Of a stretch of 58,941 nt of DNA, positions 42,566 through 50,810 are shown one piece after another (positions within the stretch are counted from its first letter, which is position 1; every line of letters begins with the position of its first letter). The position numbers and the translations under genes are program-made. Source of the DNA: Planctomycetota bacterium (lineage in GTDB: Bacteria > Planctomycetota > Phycisphaerae > Sedimentisphaerales > Anaerobacaceae); NCBI GenBank assembly GCA_019456145.1, contig VRUL01000030.1, forward strand, positions 1 to 58,941. The letters run 5' to 3'. The notes beneath the pieces were generated by a model. That model had not been told where the DNA came from. It did not search any database and saw nothing but the letters and a program-made list of their open reading frames with translations.

Positions 42566-44941
42566 ATGCGTGCCAAAGGTGGGAAAAACAATAAAAAGTT
42601 TCCATCAAATATCAAGAAAAGCATCAGACGGCGCAAGCCTGTGACCCACTCGCGTACCGAGAAAAGAATCGTTTCCACTTCTATGGGCAAAGAAAAGCAA
42701 AAGGACGAAGAAAAGCCGTCACCGAATCCGATAACCGGCTGGCGTCTCTGGCTATTTCGGATTATTGCTCTTACTGTTATTCCAGCTTTACTGTTTTTAT
42801 TTCTGGAACTGGGCTTGCGGATAGTCGGTTACGGTTTTCCTTCGGCTGCGACATTAAAATGTGAAGTCAATGGCAGAAAGTCTTATTGTGACAATATCAA
42901 ATTTGGCTGGCGTTTCTTTCCGCGAAACATTGCCCGAGAATTTGACCCGTTCAATTTTACTGCAGAAAAGCCGGACGATACTTATCGGATTTTTGTGCTC
43001 GGTGCTTCCGCTGCCAAGGGTGAACCGGATTCTGCATTTTGTTTTGGACGATTTCTGGAGGTAATCCTGCAGGATACTTACCCGGGGATAAATTTTGAAG
43101 TTATTACCACAGCAATGGCAGCGATAAATTCCCATGTGGTCGCAGAAATTGCCGGTGATTGTGCCCGTCACCAGGCCGATTTATTTATCGTATACCTCGG
43201 TAACAATGAAGTCATTGGGCCATACGGAGCCGGAACAGTCTTTAGCCCGATTTCGGGCAGCATGTCTCTGATCCGTATGGGCATCGCGATTAAAGCCACG
43301 AGGTTGGGACAGTTGCTGACAAATCTGTTAGGATCAAGAGGCCCCGGAAAGAACATCCCAAAAGTTTGGGGTGGTCTGGAAATGTTTCTCGAAAAGCAAG
43401 TGCAGGCCGGAGATGAGCGTTTGGAGACCGTATACCGGCATTTTGAAAGAAACCTGAGAGATATTAGCCGTTTTGCCCGCAAAGGCCGAGCAAAGATAAT
43501 CTTCTGTACCGTAGGCAGTAATTTGAAAGACTCCCCTCCGTTTGCTTCATTACATCAGCCGTCTCTGACCGCAACGGACAAGAAAAAGTGGGACGAGATT
43601 TACAAGCAGGGGGTGGCATACGAGGCGGACGGCAAATACGACGAGGCGGCGGCACGCTACTTGGATGCCGCTGAGATTGATGACTGCTACGCCGACCTTC
43701 AGTTTAGGTTAGGCAGATGTTATTGGGAGGCGGGTGAGTATAACAGGGCACGCCAAAGATACATTCGGGCACGTGAACTTGATACACTTCGATTCCGTGC
43801 TGATAATCGAATCAATGAGACTATTCGCGCCGTAGCCGGCGATAAGGTCGCCAAAGGTATTCACCTTGTTGATGCGGCCAAGGCATTTGAGAAGAACAGT
43901 CCTCATGAGGCCACTGGCCAGGAGCTGTTTTATGAGCATGTACATTTGAATTTCAAAGGTAATTATCTTCTGGCCAAAACGATTTTCGAGCAAGTGGAAG
44001 AAATTTTACCTGGCCATATAAAACGGCACAGGGACAATGAACGTCCATTGTTGACCGAAGCGCAGTGCGCCCAACATCTTGCCTACACCGATTGGGACCG
44101 ATACACAATTACAGATAAGGTTCTCAATGGCTTTATCAAAAAAGCACCGTTTACCAACCAACTCTACCACGAGGAACTGGTCAATCTAATGGAGCAAACG
44201 GTCACATCTCTTAAAGACAATTTAACCGCGGATGCCCTTGAGGAAGTAGCTGCACTGTATCGGCGTGCGATTCAAGAAGACAGCGAGGATTGGTACTTTC
44301 ATTATAAATATGGCAAATTATTAGCAGAAGACATAAAAGACTACCAGGCGGCGGCTGAACAGTATCGCTTGGTACAGGATTATTTTCCACATTCCTATAC
44401 AGGGTACAACGCACTGGGCTCTGTATTGCGCGGACTCGGCGACCTTGATGGAGCTATTGACCAGCATCTCAAGACAATACAAATCAATCCCACTTCTGCC
44501 GAGGCACATCGCCATTTAGGATGGGCATACAAGCAGCAGGGCAAAGTGGATAAGGCCGTAAAACATTACTCTCAATCGCTACGGATATTGCCAACAGATG
44601 CTAATGTACGTTTCAGCTTAGGATTGATATATCAAAGCCAGAAAAGGCTCGATAAGGCCATTGAACAGTATCGCCAGGCCCTGCAAATCAAGCCGGATCA
44701 TGCAAAGGCTTATAACAATCTGGCAATAGCGCTGTACCAGCAAGGTAAGTTCAACGAGGCGGTCCAAACATATCGCAAGGGACTGCTTCTTGTACCTAAT
44801 TCCCTTGATTTGCACTATAACCTGGCGGTTCTTCTGAAAAAACAGGGACGAAGAGATGAGGCGATCGAAGAATTTCGTGCCGCTTTACGGATAGATCCGA
44901 ATTCTGCCAAGACACGCAAAGCGCTAAAAGCCATATTGTAA
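42566..44941 (+). CDS. Membrane protein with SGNH-hydrolase-like domain and TPR repeats
   Basis: 791 aa. A very basic first 55 residues, a membrane helix at about 60-90 (IIALTVIPALLFLFLELGLRIVGY), then an SGNH/GDSL-like domain to about 490: FVLGASAAKGEPD (Ser block, GxSAxxG), YLGNNEV (Asn of block III) and EHVHLNFKGNYLLA (DxxH block with Glu for Asp). TPRs occur inside that domain (about 345-410) and from 540 to the end (LHYNLAVLLKKQGRRDEAIEEFRAAL). Such proteins are common beside carbamoyltransferase-SxtJ-DUF5989 cassettes, which is the case here, on the opposite strand and convergent. Enzyme activity is uncertain, perhaps deacylation or acyl transfer on a surface glycan. Confidence 0.78.
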   Translation: MRAKGGKNNKKFPSNIKKSIRRRKPVTHSRTEKRIVSTSMGKEKQKDEEKPSPNPITGWRLWLFRIIALTVIPALLFLFLELGLRIVGYGFPSAATLKCEVNGRKSYCDNIKFGWRFFPRNIAREFDPFNFTAEKPDDTYRIFVLGASAAKGEPDSAFCFGRFLEVILQDTYPGINFEVITTAMAAINSHVVAEIAGDCARHQADLFIVYLGNNEVIGPYGAGTVFSPISGSMSLIRMGIAIKATRLGQLLTNLLGSRGPGKNIPKVWGGLEMFLEKQVQAGDERLETVYRHFERNLRDISRFARKGRAKIIFCTVGSNLKDSPPFASLHQPSLTATDKKKWDEIYKQGVAYEADGKYDEAAARYLDAAEIDDCYADLQFRLGRCYWEAGEYNRARQRYIRARELDTLRFRADNRINETIRAVAGDKVAKGIHLVDAAKAFEKNSPHEATGQELFYEHVHLNFKGNYLLAKTIFEQVEEILPGHIKRHRDNERPLLTEAQCAQHLAYTDWDRYTITDKVLNGFIKKAPFTNQLYHEELVNLMEQTVTSLKDNLTADALEEVAALYRRAIQEDSEDWYFHYKYGKLLAEDIKDYQAAAEQYRLVQDYFPHSYTGYNALGSVLRGLGDLDGAIDQHLKTIQINPTSAEAHRHLGWAYKQQGKVDKAVKHYSQSLRILPTDANVRFSLGLIYQSQKRLDKAIEQYRQALQIKPDHAKAYNNLAIALYQQGKFNEAVQTYRKGLLLVPNSLDLHYNLAVLLKKQGRRDEAIEEFRAALRIDPNSAKTRKALKAIL

Positions 44942-44993
44942 CGCGACCGCCAAAGCACAAAAGCACCGTAAAGCAAGTGACTCATGAACTATA

Positions 44994-45203
44994 TTAGAAA
45001 AGCGGATAAATAAACGGTGCTATAGCCGTGCCGCCCAACAACACGAGCAAGCCCAACAGAAGCAGTATAATCAGTATAGGCAGGAGCCACCACTTTTTAT
45101 TGTGTTTGAGGAAAAACCAAAACTCTGCGAGCAGAGAGGTGCGTTCTTCTTTGGCAAGTTCGCTGAATTCACTGGCTTTTTTCTGTTGAGAATGTTTAGA
45201 CAT
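44994..45203 (-). CDS. DUF5989 small membrane protein
   Basis: 69 aa with GGAGATTACGG before the ATG. A polar helical N-terminus (EFSELAKEERTSLLAEFWFFLKHNKKWW) leads into one hydrophobic helix (LLPILIILLLLGLLVLLGG) and ends APFIYPLF, a pattern typical of DUF5989. It lies 19 bases after the SxtJ gene as the last gene of the carbamoyltransferase operon. In other bacteria the same trio is conserved; the protein may be a membrane partner of the carbamoyltransferase. Function not known. Confidence 0.82.
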   Translation of the reverse strand: MSKHSQQKKASEFSELAKEERTSLLAEFWFFLKHNKKWWLLPILIILLLLGLLVLLGGTAIAPFIYPLF

Positions 45204-45221
45204 CCGTAATCTCCAATTTTG

Positions 45222-45641
45222 TCAGAACTGGTGGAAATAGCGGTCAAGGCTGTCTGGCGGTCGTCGGATGACCCAGTAACTGTCTGTGCTGGAATCAAAC
45301 TTACGGCCAAGCACATCACGGCCCATCAAGCGAAAGAGGAGCCCAAGCGGCGTCAGCAGCAAAAAGTAAAATATCGCCATCAATGTGAAGCTGACCACCA
45401 GACCAATCGGCATTGTCACCAGTATTAAACAAAGATAAATTAACCTCGTTACTTTGAAGGAAATCATGCTGCTTAAAAAAATAATAAGACCAATGACAAA
45501 GATTAATACCGCCCATTGAATCCCAAGCCCCTTAAGCACATAAAGCAATAACGGGATAAGAACCGAAGCAATCAGGGAAATTATACCAAACTTACGCAGC
45601 TCTTTGTGATTGGGATTCCAGTTTATTTCAATTAGTGACAT
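45222..45641 (-). CDS. SxtJ-family membrane protein
   Basis: 139 aa, GGAGACAGG before the ATG. N-terminal WNPNHKELRKFGIISL, three membrane helices (LIASVLIPLLLYVL, AVLIFVIGLIIFLSSM, ILVTMPIGLVVSFTLMAIFYFLLLTPLGLLFRL) and a conserved C-terminal tail GRDVLGRKFDSSTDSYWVIR. This matches SxtJ, a small protein found next to O-carbamoyltransferases (named from the saxitoxin cluster). Middle gene of the operon, 28 bases after the carbamoyltransferase. Role unknown; it may anchor the enzyme at the membrane. Confidence 0.83.
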   Translation of the reverse strand: MSLIEINWNPNHKELRKFGIISLIASVLIPLLLYVLKGLGIQWAVLIFVIGLIIFLSSMISFKVTRLIYLCLILVTMPIGLVVSFTLMAIFYFLLLTPLGLLFRLMGRDVLGRKFDSSTDSYWVIRRPPDSLDRYFHQF

Positions 45642-45669
45642 CTAAGCCTGTCTCCATAACTTCTGCGGT

Positions 45670-47505
45670 TTAATCCAGCTCGAATTTGGCTTTATATTCG
45701 TCTATTTCGTGCTGTTTGGCTTGCGGCTGTTCTTCTTTGTAAAGCAACTGGTTTTCCATTACTAAAACATCCATATTCGTTGCCATAAAGCATCGGTAGG
45801 CGTGCTCCGGGGAGCAGACAATGGGTTCACCGCGTATGTTAAAACTCGTGTTGATAATCATCGGACAGCCGGTCTTGGCCTTAAACAAACTCATCAGACG
45901 ATGCAGTTTCGGATGGCGCTGCGAGTCGACAGTCTGGATGCGAGCCGAGTAATCCACATGCGTAATAGCCGGCACGACACTGCGTTTGGCCTTTAATTTA
46001 TCCAGTCCCTGCAGCGACTTAATCGGAACATCCGGCTGCAGGCGTTTTTCTTTTCGAACGTAAGCAACCAACAGCATATACGGGCTGTCTTCTTCGTTGC
46101 GCATCTCAAAATAATCATTCACATCTTCCCGCAGAACGCATGGCGCGAAGGGGCGAAAAGATTCGCGAAACTTGATCTTGAGGTTCATTACCGATTGCAT
46201 TTTTTCACTTCGTGCATCGCCGATTATGCTGCGGTTTCCAAGTGCACGCGGCCCAAACTCCATGCGTCCCTGGAACCAGCCGATTACTTTTTCCTGGTCG
46301 ATCAAATTTACTACCTTATCAATCCATTGCTGCTGGTTCGTATAAGAGTGATACTTGGCATTAACCGAGTCAAGGAACCGGCGGATTTGCTCGTCGCTAT
46401 AAGAGGGCCCGAGCAGGGACGCCTGTTGTTTATCGAGGGCATCAACCTTACGCTTTTTGTCCAGCAGTTGGTACCATACAAACAGGGCTGCTCCCAGCGC
46501 GCAGCCGGCGTCTCCGGCTGCGGGCTGAATCCAGATGTTATCGAAAGGCCCTTCCCGCAGGATACGGCCATTACCAACGCAGTTCAGAGCTACACCGCCG
46601 GCCAGTACTAAATTCTTCATTCCGGTTTGACGATGGACGTGTTTAGCGGCACGGAGCATAATTTCTTCGGTAACAGCCTGTATCGATGCGGCTATGTCCA
46701 TCTCACGCTGGGTCAGCGGTGCTTCGGACTTCCGTGGCGGCCCGTCGAACAGCTTTTCGAATTTGGAGCCGGTCATTACGGTTTTGTGACAATAAGGCAG
46801 GTACGACATATCCAAACGAAATGAACCGTCTTCCTTCAGGTCGAGTAGTTTGTCTATAATAAGATCATAGTATTTCGGCTCGCCGTAGGGAGCAAGTCCC
46901 ATCATTTTGTATTCGCCGGAGTTAACACGAAAGCCGGTAAAGTAAGTAAAAGCCGAATATAGCAGCCCAAGTGAATGAGGAAACTGCATCACGTGCGTCA
47001 GTTCGATCTTGTTGCCGCGGCCCAAGCCGAAGCTGCCGGTCGCCCATTCGCCAACCCCGTCCATAGTAAGAATGGCAGCCTCCTCGAAAGGGGAGGGAAA
47101 AAAGGCACTGGCGGCATGGGATTCGTGGTGTTCGGTGAAGACATAACGGCCCTTGTAGCTGTTGCCGAGAGCTTTATCTATTTCCCGTGGCAGATGCAGC
47201 TTTTGTCGCAGCCACAAAGGCATACCCATCAGGAATTGTCTAAAGCCGCGGGGGGCATAACCTATATATGTTTCGAGCAGTCTTTCGAATTTCTGGAGTG
47301 GCTTTTCATAGAAAACAACGTAATCGAGCTGCTCAGTCGTGAGCTCGCCGGCTTCGAGGCAATACTCTACCGCATCTGACGGGAATCGGCTGTCGTGCTT
47401 CTTTCGAGTGAATCGCTCCTCCTGAGCGGCGGCGATAATTTCGCCATCACGGACAAGCGCCGCTGCGCTGTCGTGATAGAAAGCCGATATTCCCAGAATA
47501 TTCAT
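45670..47505 (-). CDS. Carbamoyltransferase (NodU/CmcH/TobZ family)
   Basis: 611 aa, full family length. N-terminal ASKHA-type domain: HDSAAALVRDGEIIAAAQEERFTR, EHHESHAASAFFPSPF (metal and carbamoyladenylate His residues), ILTMDGVGEW, GLLYSAFTYFTGFRVNSGEYKMMGLAPYGEPKY, GGVALNCVGN. C-terminal YrdC-like domain: GRMEFGPRALGNRSIIGDAR and INTSFNIRGEPIVCSP. It moves carbamoyl from carbamoyl phosphate via carbamoyl-AMP to a hydroxyl, here probably of a surface glycan or secondary metabolite. First gene of an operon with SxtJ and DUF5989; its promoter is at 47542-47569. Confidence 0.93.
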   Translation of the reverse strand: MNILGISAFYHDSAAALVRDGEIIAAAQEERFTRKKHDSRFPSDAVEYCLEAGELTTEQLDYVVFYEKPLQKFERLLETYIGYAPRGFRQFLMGMPLWLRQKLHLPREIDKALGNSYKGRYVFTEHHESHAASAFFPSPFEEAAILTMDGVGEWATGSFGLGRGNKIELTHVMQFPHSLGLLYSAFTYFTGFRVNSGEYKMMGLAPYGEPKYYDLIIDKLLDLKEDGSFRLDMSYLPYCHKTVMTGSKFEKLFDGPPRKSEAPLTQREMDIAASIQAVTEEIMLRAAKHVHRQTGMKNLVLAGGVALNCVGNGRILREGPFDNIWIQPAAGDAGCALGAALFVWYQLLDKKRKVDALDKQQASLLGPSYSDEQIRRFLDSVNAKYHSYTNQQQWIDKVVNLIDQEKVIGWFQGRMEFGPRALGNRSIIGDARSEKMQSVMNLKIKFRESFRPFAPCVLREDVNDYFEMRNEEDSPYMLLVAYVRKEKRLQPDVPIKSLQGLDKLKAKRSVVPAITHVDYSARIQTVDSQRHPKLHRLMSLFKAKTGCPMIINTSFNIRGEPIVCSPEHAYRCFMATNMDVLVMENQLLYKEEQPQAKQHEIDEYKAKFELD

Positions 47506-47541
47506 AAACTTTTTCCGTTAAAACCAGAAACTGCGAACCAA

Positions 47542-47569
47542 ATTATAAACTATATCGGCCAAAACACAA
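47542..47569 (-). promoter_or_regulatory. Sigma-70 promoter of the carbamoyltransferase operon
   Basis: Minus strand: TTGTGT (47569-47564), 16 bases, TATAAT (47547-47542). The start point near 47535 gives a 30-base leader. Confidence 0.6.
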
Positions 47570-47865
47570 GGAGGCGTGCAACATCAGGCGTAATGGTAAA
47601 ACAAAGGGATGTTCAAGTTGTGCAAAGGATTCTGTAACGACAAAGATCAACATTTAGCCCGCTATACCCAATATGTCAATTCTCGGTGCCGCCTTGTTTT
47701 CTCTTATCAGAAGGGTTCAGGGATTTTTTCCGGTAAATTTTGGCTTTGGACTTGCATTTCTCCGGAAAAACCGTAATATGTGTCGAATTGTCAATGTTTA
47801 GCTCGTAAATCGTTGTTTGTCGAGCGAAAGATGAACAACGTGATATGAAATTAGGAGTATGCTGG
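47570..47865. other. Intergenic region before rpmB
   Basis: About 300 bases between divergent genes. TTGCAT (about 47753) with TAATAT 16 bases on is a possible rpmB promoter. No other feature recognised. Confidence 0.4.
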
Positions 47866-48132
47866 ATGTCGAGATTATGTCATTTTACCGGTAAACGAAC
47901 GGTGGCCGGCAGGAGTATAGCCCGGCGTGGTAAGGCCAAGCGGCTTGGTGGGGTCGGCAGAAAAGTAACCGGCATTACCAAGAGAAAGTTTAAGCCGAAT
48001 ATACAAAGGGTCCGGGCGGTTATTGACGGCAAGGTTTGCAGAATCAAGGTCTCTGCCAAGGCTATTCGGATGGGACTTATTCAAAAGCCGGCCAAGCGAG
48101 ATTACAAGCCCGCCGAAAAAGTAAGTGACTAA
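47866..48132 (+). CDS. rpmB: Large ribosomal subunit protein bL28
   Basis: 88 aa from ATG 47866, eight bases after AGGAG; the longer frame start has no ribosome site and family members begin MSRLC as here. Motifs SRLCHFTGKRTVAGRSIARRG and KRKFKPNIQRVRAVIDGKVCRIKVSAKAIRMGL are those of bL28. The Cys pair of zinc-binding forms (CxxC) is absent: only one Cys is near the start. A strong terminator follows at 48164-48193. Confidence 0.93.
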   Translation: MSRLCHFTGKRTVAGRSIARRGKAKRLGGVGRKVTGITKRKFKPNIQRVRAVIDGKVCRIKVSAKAIRMGLIQKPAKRDYKPAEKVSD

Positions 48133-48163
48133 CAAAACCTTTTGTGGATAGAAACCATCAATG

Positions 48164-48193
48164 GCGAGGCGGGCTACGCCTCGCTTTTTATTT
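48164..48193 (+). terminator. Rho-independent terminator of rpmB
   Basis: Arms GCGAGGCG (48164-48171) and CGCCTCGC (48177-48184) around GGCTA, then TTTTTATTT. Only about 15 bases separate it from the gatC start. Confidence 0.82.
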
Positions 48194-48207
48194 AGGCAGG
48201 AAAACAT

Positions 48208-48516
48208 TTGACCAGGAAAATTGACCAGGCCCAGGTTAAAAAGGTCGCCAAACTATCCCGCCTGGAATTAACTGACGCAGAAATTGAGGAATTTACGGGC
48301 CAGTTGAGCGCCATTCTTGAGTACGTGGAAAAAATGAACGAGCTGGACACCACCGGCGTTGAACCTCTGGCACATTGTCTGCCAATCAGCAATGTTTTTC
48401 GCGAAGATTCGGTCAAAGAGTCACTCGGAACTGAAAAGACACTGGCCAATGCGCCACAGCGGGACGAAGATTTTTTCAAGGTGCCGAAAATACTGGATGA
48501 TAGTTCCGGGGCATGA
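48208..48516 (+). CDS. gatC: Asp-tRNA(Asn)/Glu-tRNA(Gln) amidotransferase subunit C
   Basis: 102 aa from TTG 48208, with GGCAGGAAAA nine bases upstream; the product has the normal N-terminus (ITxxxVxxVAKLSRLELT form). Small helical stabiliser of the GatCAB complex, which converts misacylated Glu-tRNA(Gln) or Asp-tRNA(Asn). Motifs VAKLSRLELTDAEIEEF, GQLSAILEYVEKMNELDTTGVEPL and the end APQRDEDFFKVPKIL. First gene of gatC-hydrolase-gatA-gatB. Translation probably depends on readthrough of the rpmB terminator or an unseen promoter. Confidence 0.92.
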   Translation: MTRKIDQAQVKKVAKLSRLELTDAEIEEFTGQLSAILEYVEKMNELDTTGVEPLAHCLPISNVFREDSVKESLGTEKTLANAPQRDEDFFKVPKILDDSSGA

Positions 48517-48551
48517 AAGTCCCTGCGAAGCAGATTAGGAGGTCTTTAGTA

Positions 48552-49319
48552 ATGACAGCGATTCGATCAGCATGTTTTGTGTTTGTAGCTATGATTTTGG
48601 CGGGTTGTGGACAAACGGGAAAAATTAAGGTGTCATCTAATCCGGTTCTGGCGTCGGGGCAGCATTCTCAGGTGTTTGAAAAGACTATAACCAAGGATTT
48701 AAACTGTAAGTATTTGCTGTTTTTGCCGGAAGGTTTAAGTAAAAAAAAGCAGGGCTGGCCTTTGATTCTGTTTCTGCACGGTGCCGGCGAACGAGGAGAT
48801 GACCTAAATCAAGTAAGAAAACACGGTCCGCCAAAGATAGTGGAAAAACAAAAAGATTTTCCCTTTATTGTCGTGTCCCCACAGTGTCCCAAAGACGACT
48901 GGTGGACAGATAAGGTTGAGGTACTGATCAATCTGTTGGATGATATCGTGGCCAGGTATAATGTTGACACCGAGCGAATCTATCTGACGGGTCTTAGTAT
49001 GGGTGGTTACGGCTCATGGGCACTGGCTTCTGATTATCCCGAGCGTTTTGCCGCCGTCGCACCGATTTGCGGTGGTGGTAATCGCATTATGGCATTCAGA
49101 CTAAAAGACGTGCCTGTTTGGGCCTTTCACGGGGCAAAAGATTCTGTTGTTCCATTACAACAATCTAAGGAGATGGTCGCTGCGATTAAAGCACGCGGCG
49201 GCAATGCCAAATTGACAGTTTATCCCGATGCCGGCCATGACTCCTGGACAGAGGCATACAACAACAAGGAGCTGTACGATTGGTTCCTTGGGCATCGAAA
49301 AACCGGGAAGGCGAAATGA
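48552..49319 (+). CDS. Lipoprotein alpha/beta hydrolase (esterase, dienelactone hydrolase-like)
   Basis: 255 aa from ATG 48552, nine bases after AGGAGG; an earlier in-frame ATG overlaps the gatC stop (ATGA). Signal peptide with lipobox LAGC at about residue 17-20, so a lipoprotein at the cell envelope. Alpha/beta-hydrolase: LILFLHGAGERGDD (oxyanion region), nucleophile in LTGLSMGGYGSWALA, Asp in FHGAKDSVVPLQQS, His in PDAGHDSWTEAY. The PHB-depolymerase/carboxylesterase branch often acts on acetylated or feruloylated polysaccharide. It sits between gatC and gatA in a translation operon, an unusual place for an exported enzyme. Confidence 0.85.
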   Translation: MTAIRSACFVFVAMILAGCGQTGKIKVSSNPVLASGQHSQVFEKTITKDLNCKYLLFLPEGLSKKKQGWPLILFLHGAGERGDDLNQVRKHGPPKIVEKQKDFPFIVVSPQCPKDDWWTDKVEVLINLLDDIVARYNVDTERIYLTGLSMGGYGSWALASDYPERFAAVAPICGGGNRIMAFRLKDVPVWAFHGAKDSVVPLQQSKEMVAAIKARGGNAKLTVYPDAGHDSWTEAYNNKELYDWFLGHRKTGKAK

Positions 49320-49335
49320 CAGGTGATTTGCGGCG

Positions 49336-50802
49336 ATGGAAAACCTAAGTGCCATACAATTGCGTGACAAGATAGCCGCTGGCCGGATAAGCAGCGTTGA
49401 AGCAACCGAGGCGATTTTCAAAAAGATCGAACAGTGGGAGCCGGTCATTGGCGCTTATATCAGCACTTGCCGCGATAGCGCGCTGAAAAAGGCGGCAGAA
49501 GTTGATAAGCGGATAACCGCCGGCCGGAATGTAGGGGAGTTGGCGGGCGTGCCGGTGGCAGTAAAAGACGTTATGTGCACAACTTTTGGGGCAACTACCT
49601 GCGCTTCGAAGATATTGGAGAATTTCCACGCACCTTATAATGCCACCGTAGTTGAAAAACTCCTCTCGGCTGATGCGGTAATAGTGGGCAAGACTAATAT
49701 GGATGAGTTTGCCATGGGTTCGAGCACGGAGAATTCCGGCTTTAAGCAGACCGTGAATCCGTGGGACCACAGCCGGGTACCGGGCGGAAGCAGTGGCGGT
49801 TCGGCCGCCGCGGTGGTGGGGGGGCTGTGTTTTGCCGCGCTTGGTTCGGATACGGGCGGCTCAATTCGCCAGCCTGCCGGTTTCTGTGGAGTTGTCGGGC
49901 TAAAGCCAACATACGGCAGGGTCTCGCGGTTTGGGCTTGTGGCCTACGGTTCGAGCTTAGACCAAATCGGGCCGATAACCCGCACGGTAGCTGATTCGGC
50001 GTTATTGATGAATGTTATAGCCGGCCACGACCCCGCCGACAGCACAAGTGTAGACCAGGCGAATGCTCCTGTGTGTAACTATCTCGAAAAACTCGATGAG
50101 CCGATAGAAAATCTCAAAATAGCGATTGTGCCTGAATTCAACCAGGGCGCTGACGAGCAGGTACGAAAGGCTCTGGCTGATGCCGTAGATATTTATAAAG
50201 GGCTTGGTGCCGAAGTCATAGAGATAAATATGCCTCATCTGGATTATGCCATTGCCGCTTACTATGTAATAGCTACCGCCGAGGCTTCGAGTAATTTGGC
50301 CCGGTACGACGGTGTGCATTACGGCCATCGCACCGATAACGCTACCGATTACATAGAGGTCTACTCGAAATCCCGAGCTGAGGCGTTTGGCAAAGAAGTC
50401 AAAATACGAATAATGCTCGGAACTTATGCACTCTCGAGCGGTTATTATGATGCTTATTATTTGAAAGCGCTAAAGGTCAGAAATTTGATACGGGGCGATT
50501 TTACCGACGCATTTGAAAAGTGCGATTGTATTATGATGCCGGTTTCACCTACGCCCGCTTTCAAAATTGGCGAAAAAATTGACGACCCGCTGAAAATGTA
50601 CCTTTCGGATATTTATACGATAGCCGCTAATCTGGCGGGTATCCCGGGCATTAGCATTCCTTGTGGATTCGACGATAATGTCCTGCCAATCGGCCTGCAA
50701 ATTCTTTCACCGGCTTTTACCGAAGAAAAGCTTTTGCGGATAGCACAAATGTACGAAAAGCAAACTGACTGGCATACAAAACAACCAGCCGTTACGAATT
50801 GA
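49336..50802 (+). CDS. gatA: Asp-tRNA(Asn)/Glu-tRNA(Gln) amidotransferase subunit A
   Basis: 488 aa, family length. Amidase subunit that frees ammonia from glutamine. The Ser-cisSer-Lys triad is complete: Lys77 (VAVKDVM), Ser152 (PGGSSGGSAAAV) and Ser176 (GSDTGGSIRQPAG). Other conserved parts: GKTNMDEFAMGSSTENS, GLKPTYGRVSRFGLVAYGSSLDQIGP and the C-terminal IPGISIPCGF. Its last bases overlap the region of the gatB start, so translation is likely coupled. Confidence 0.95.
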   Translation: MENLSAIQLRDKIAAGRISSVEATEAIFKKIEQWEPVIGAYISTCRDSALKKAAEVDKRITAGRNVGELAGVPVAVKDVMCTTFGATTCASKILENFHAPYNATVVEKLLSADAVIVGKTNMDEFAMGSSTENSGFKQTVNPWDHSRVPGGSSGGSAAAVVGGLCFAALGSDTGGSIRQPAGFCGVVGLKPTYGRVSRFGLVAYGSSLDQIGPITRTVADSALLMNVIAGHDPADSTSVDQANAPVCNYLEKLDEPIENLKIAIVPEFNQGADEQVRKALADAVDIYKGLGAEVIEINMPHLDYAIAAYYVIATAEASSNLARYDGVHYGHRTDNATDYIEVYSKSRAEAFGKEVKIRIMLGTYALSSGYYDAYYLKALKVRNLIRGDFTDAFEKCDCIMMPVSPTPAFKIGEKIDDPLKMYLSDIYTIAANLAGIPGISIPCGFDDNVLPIGLQILSPAFTEEKLLRIAQMYEKQTDWHTKQPAVTN

Positions 50803-50810
50803 GAGCTCAA

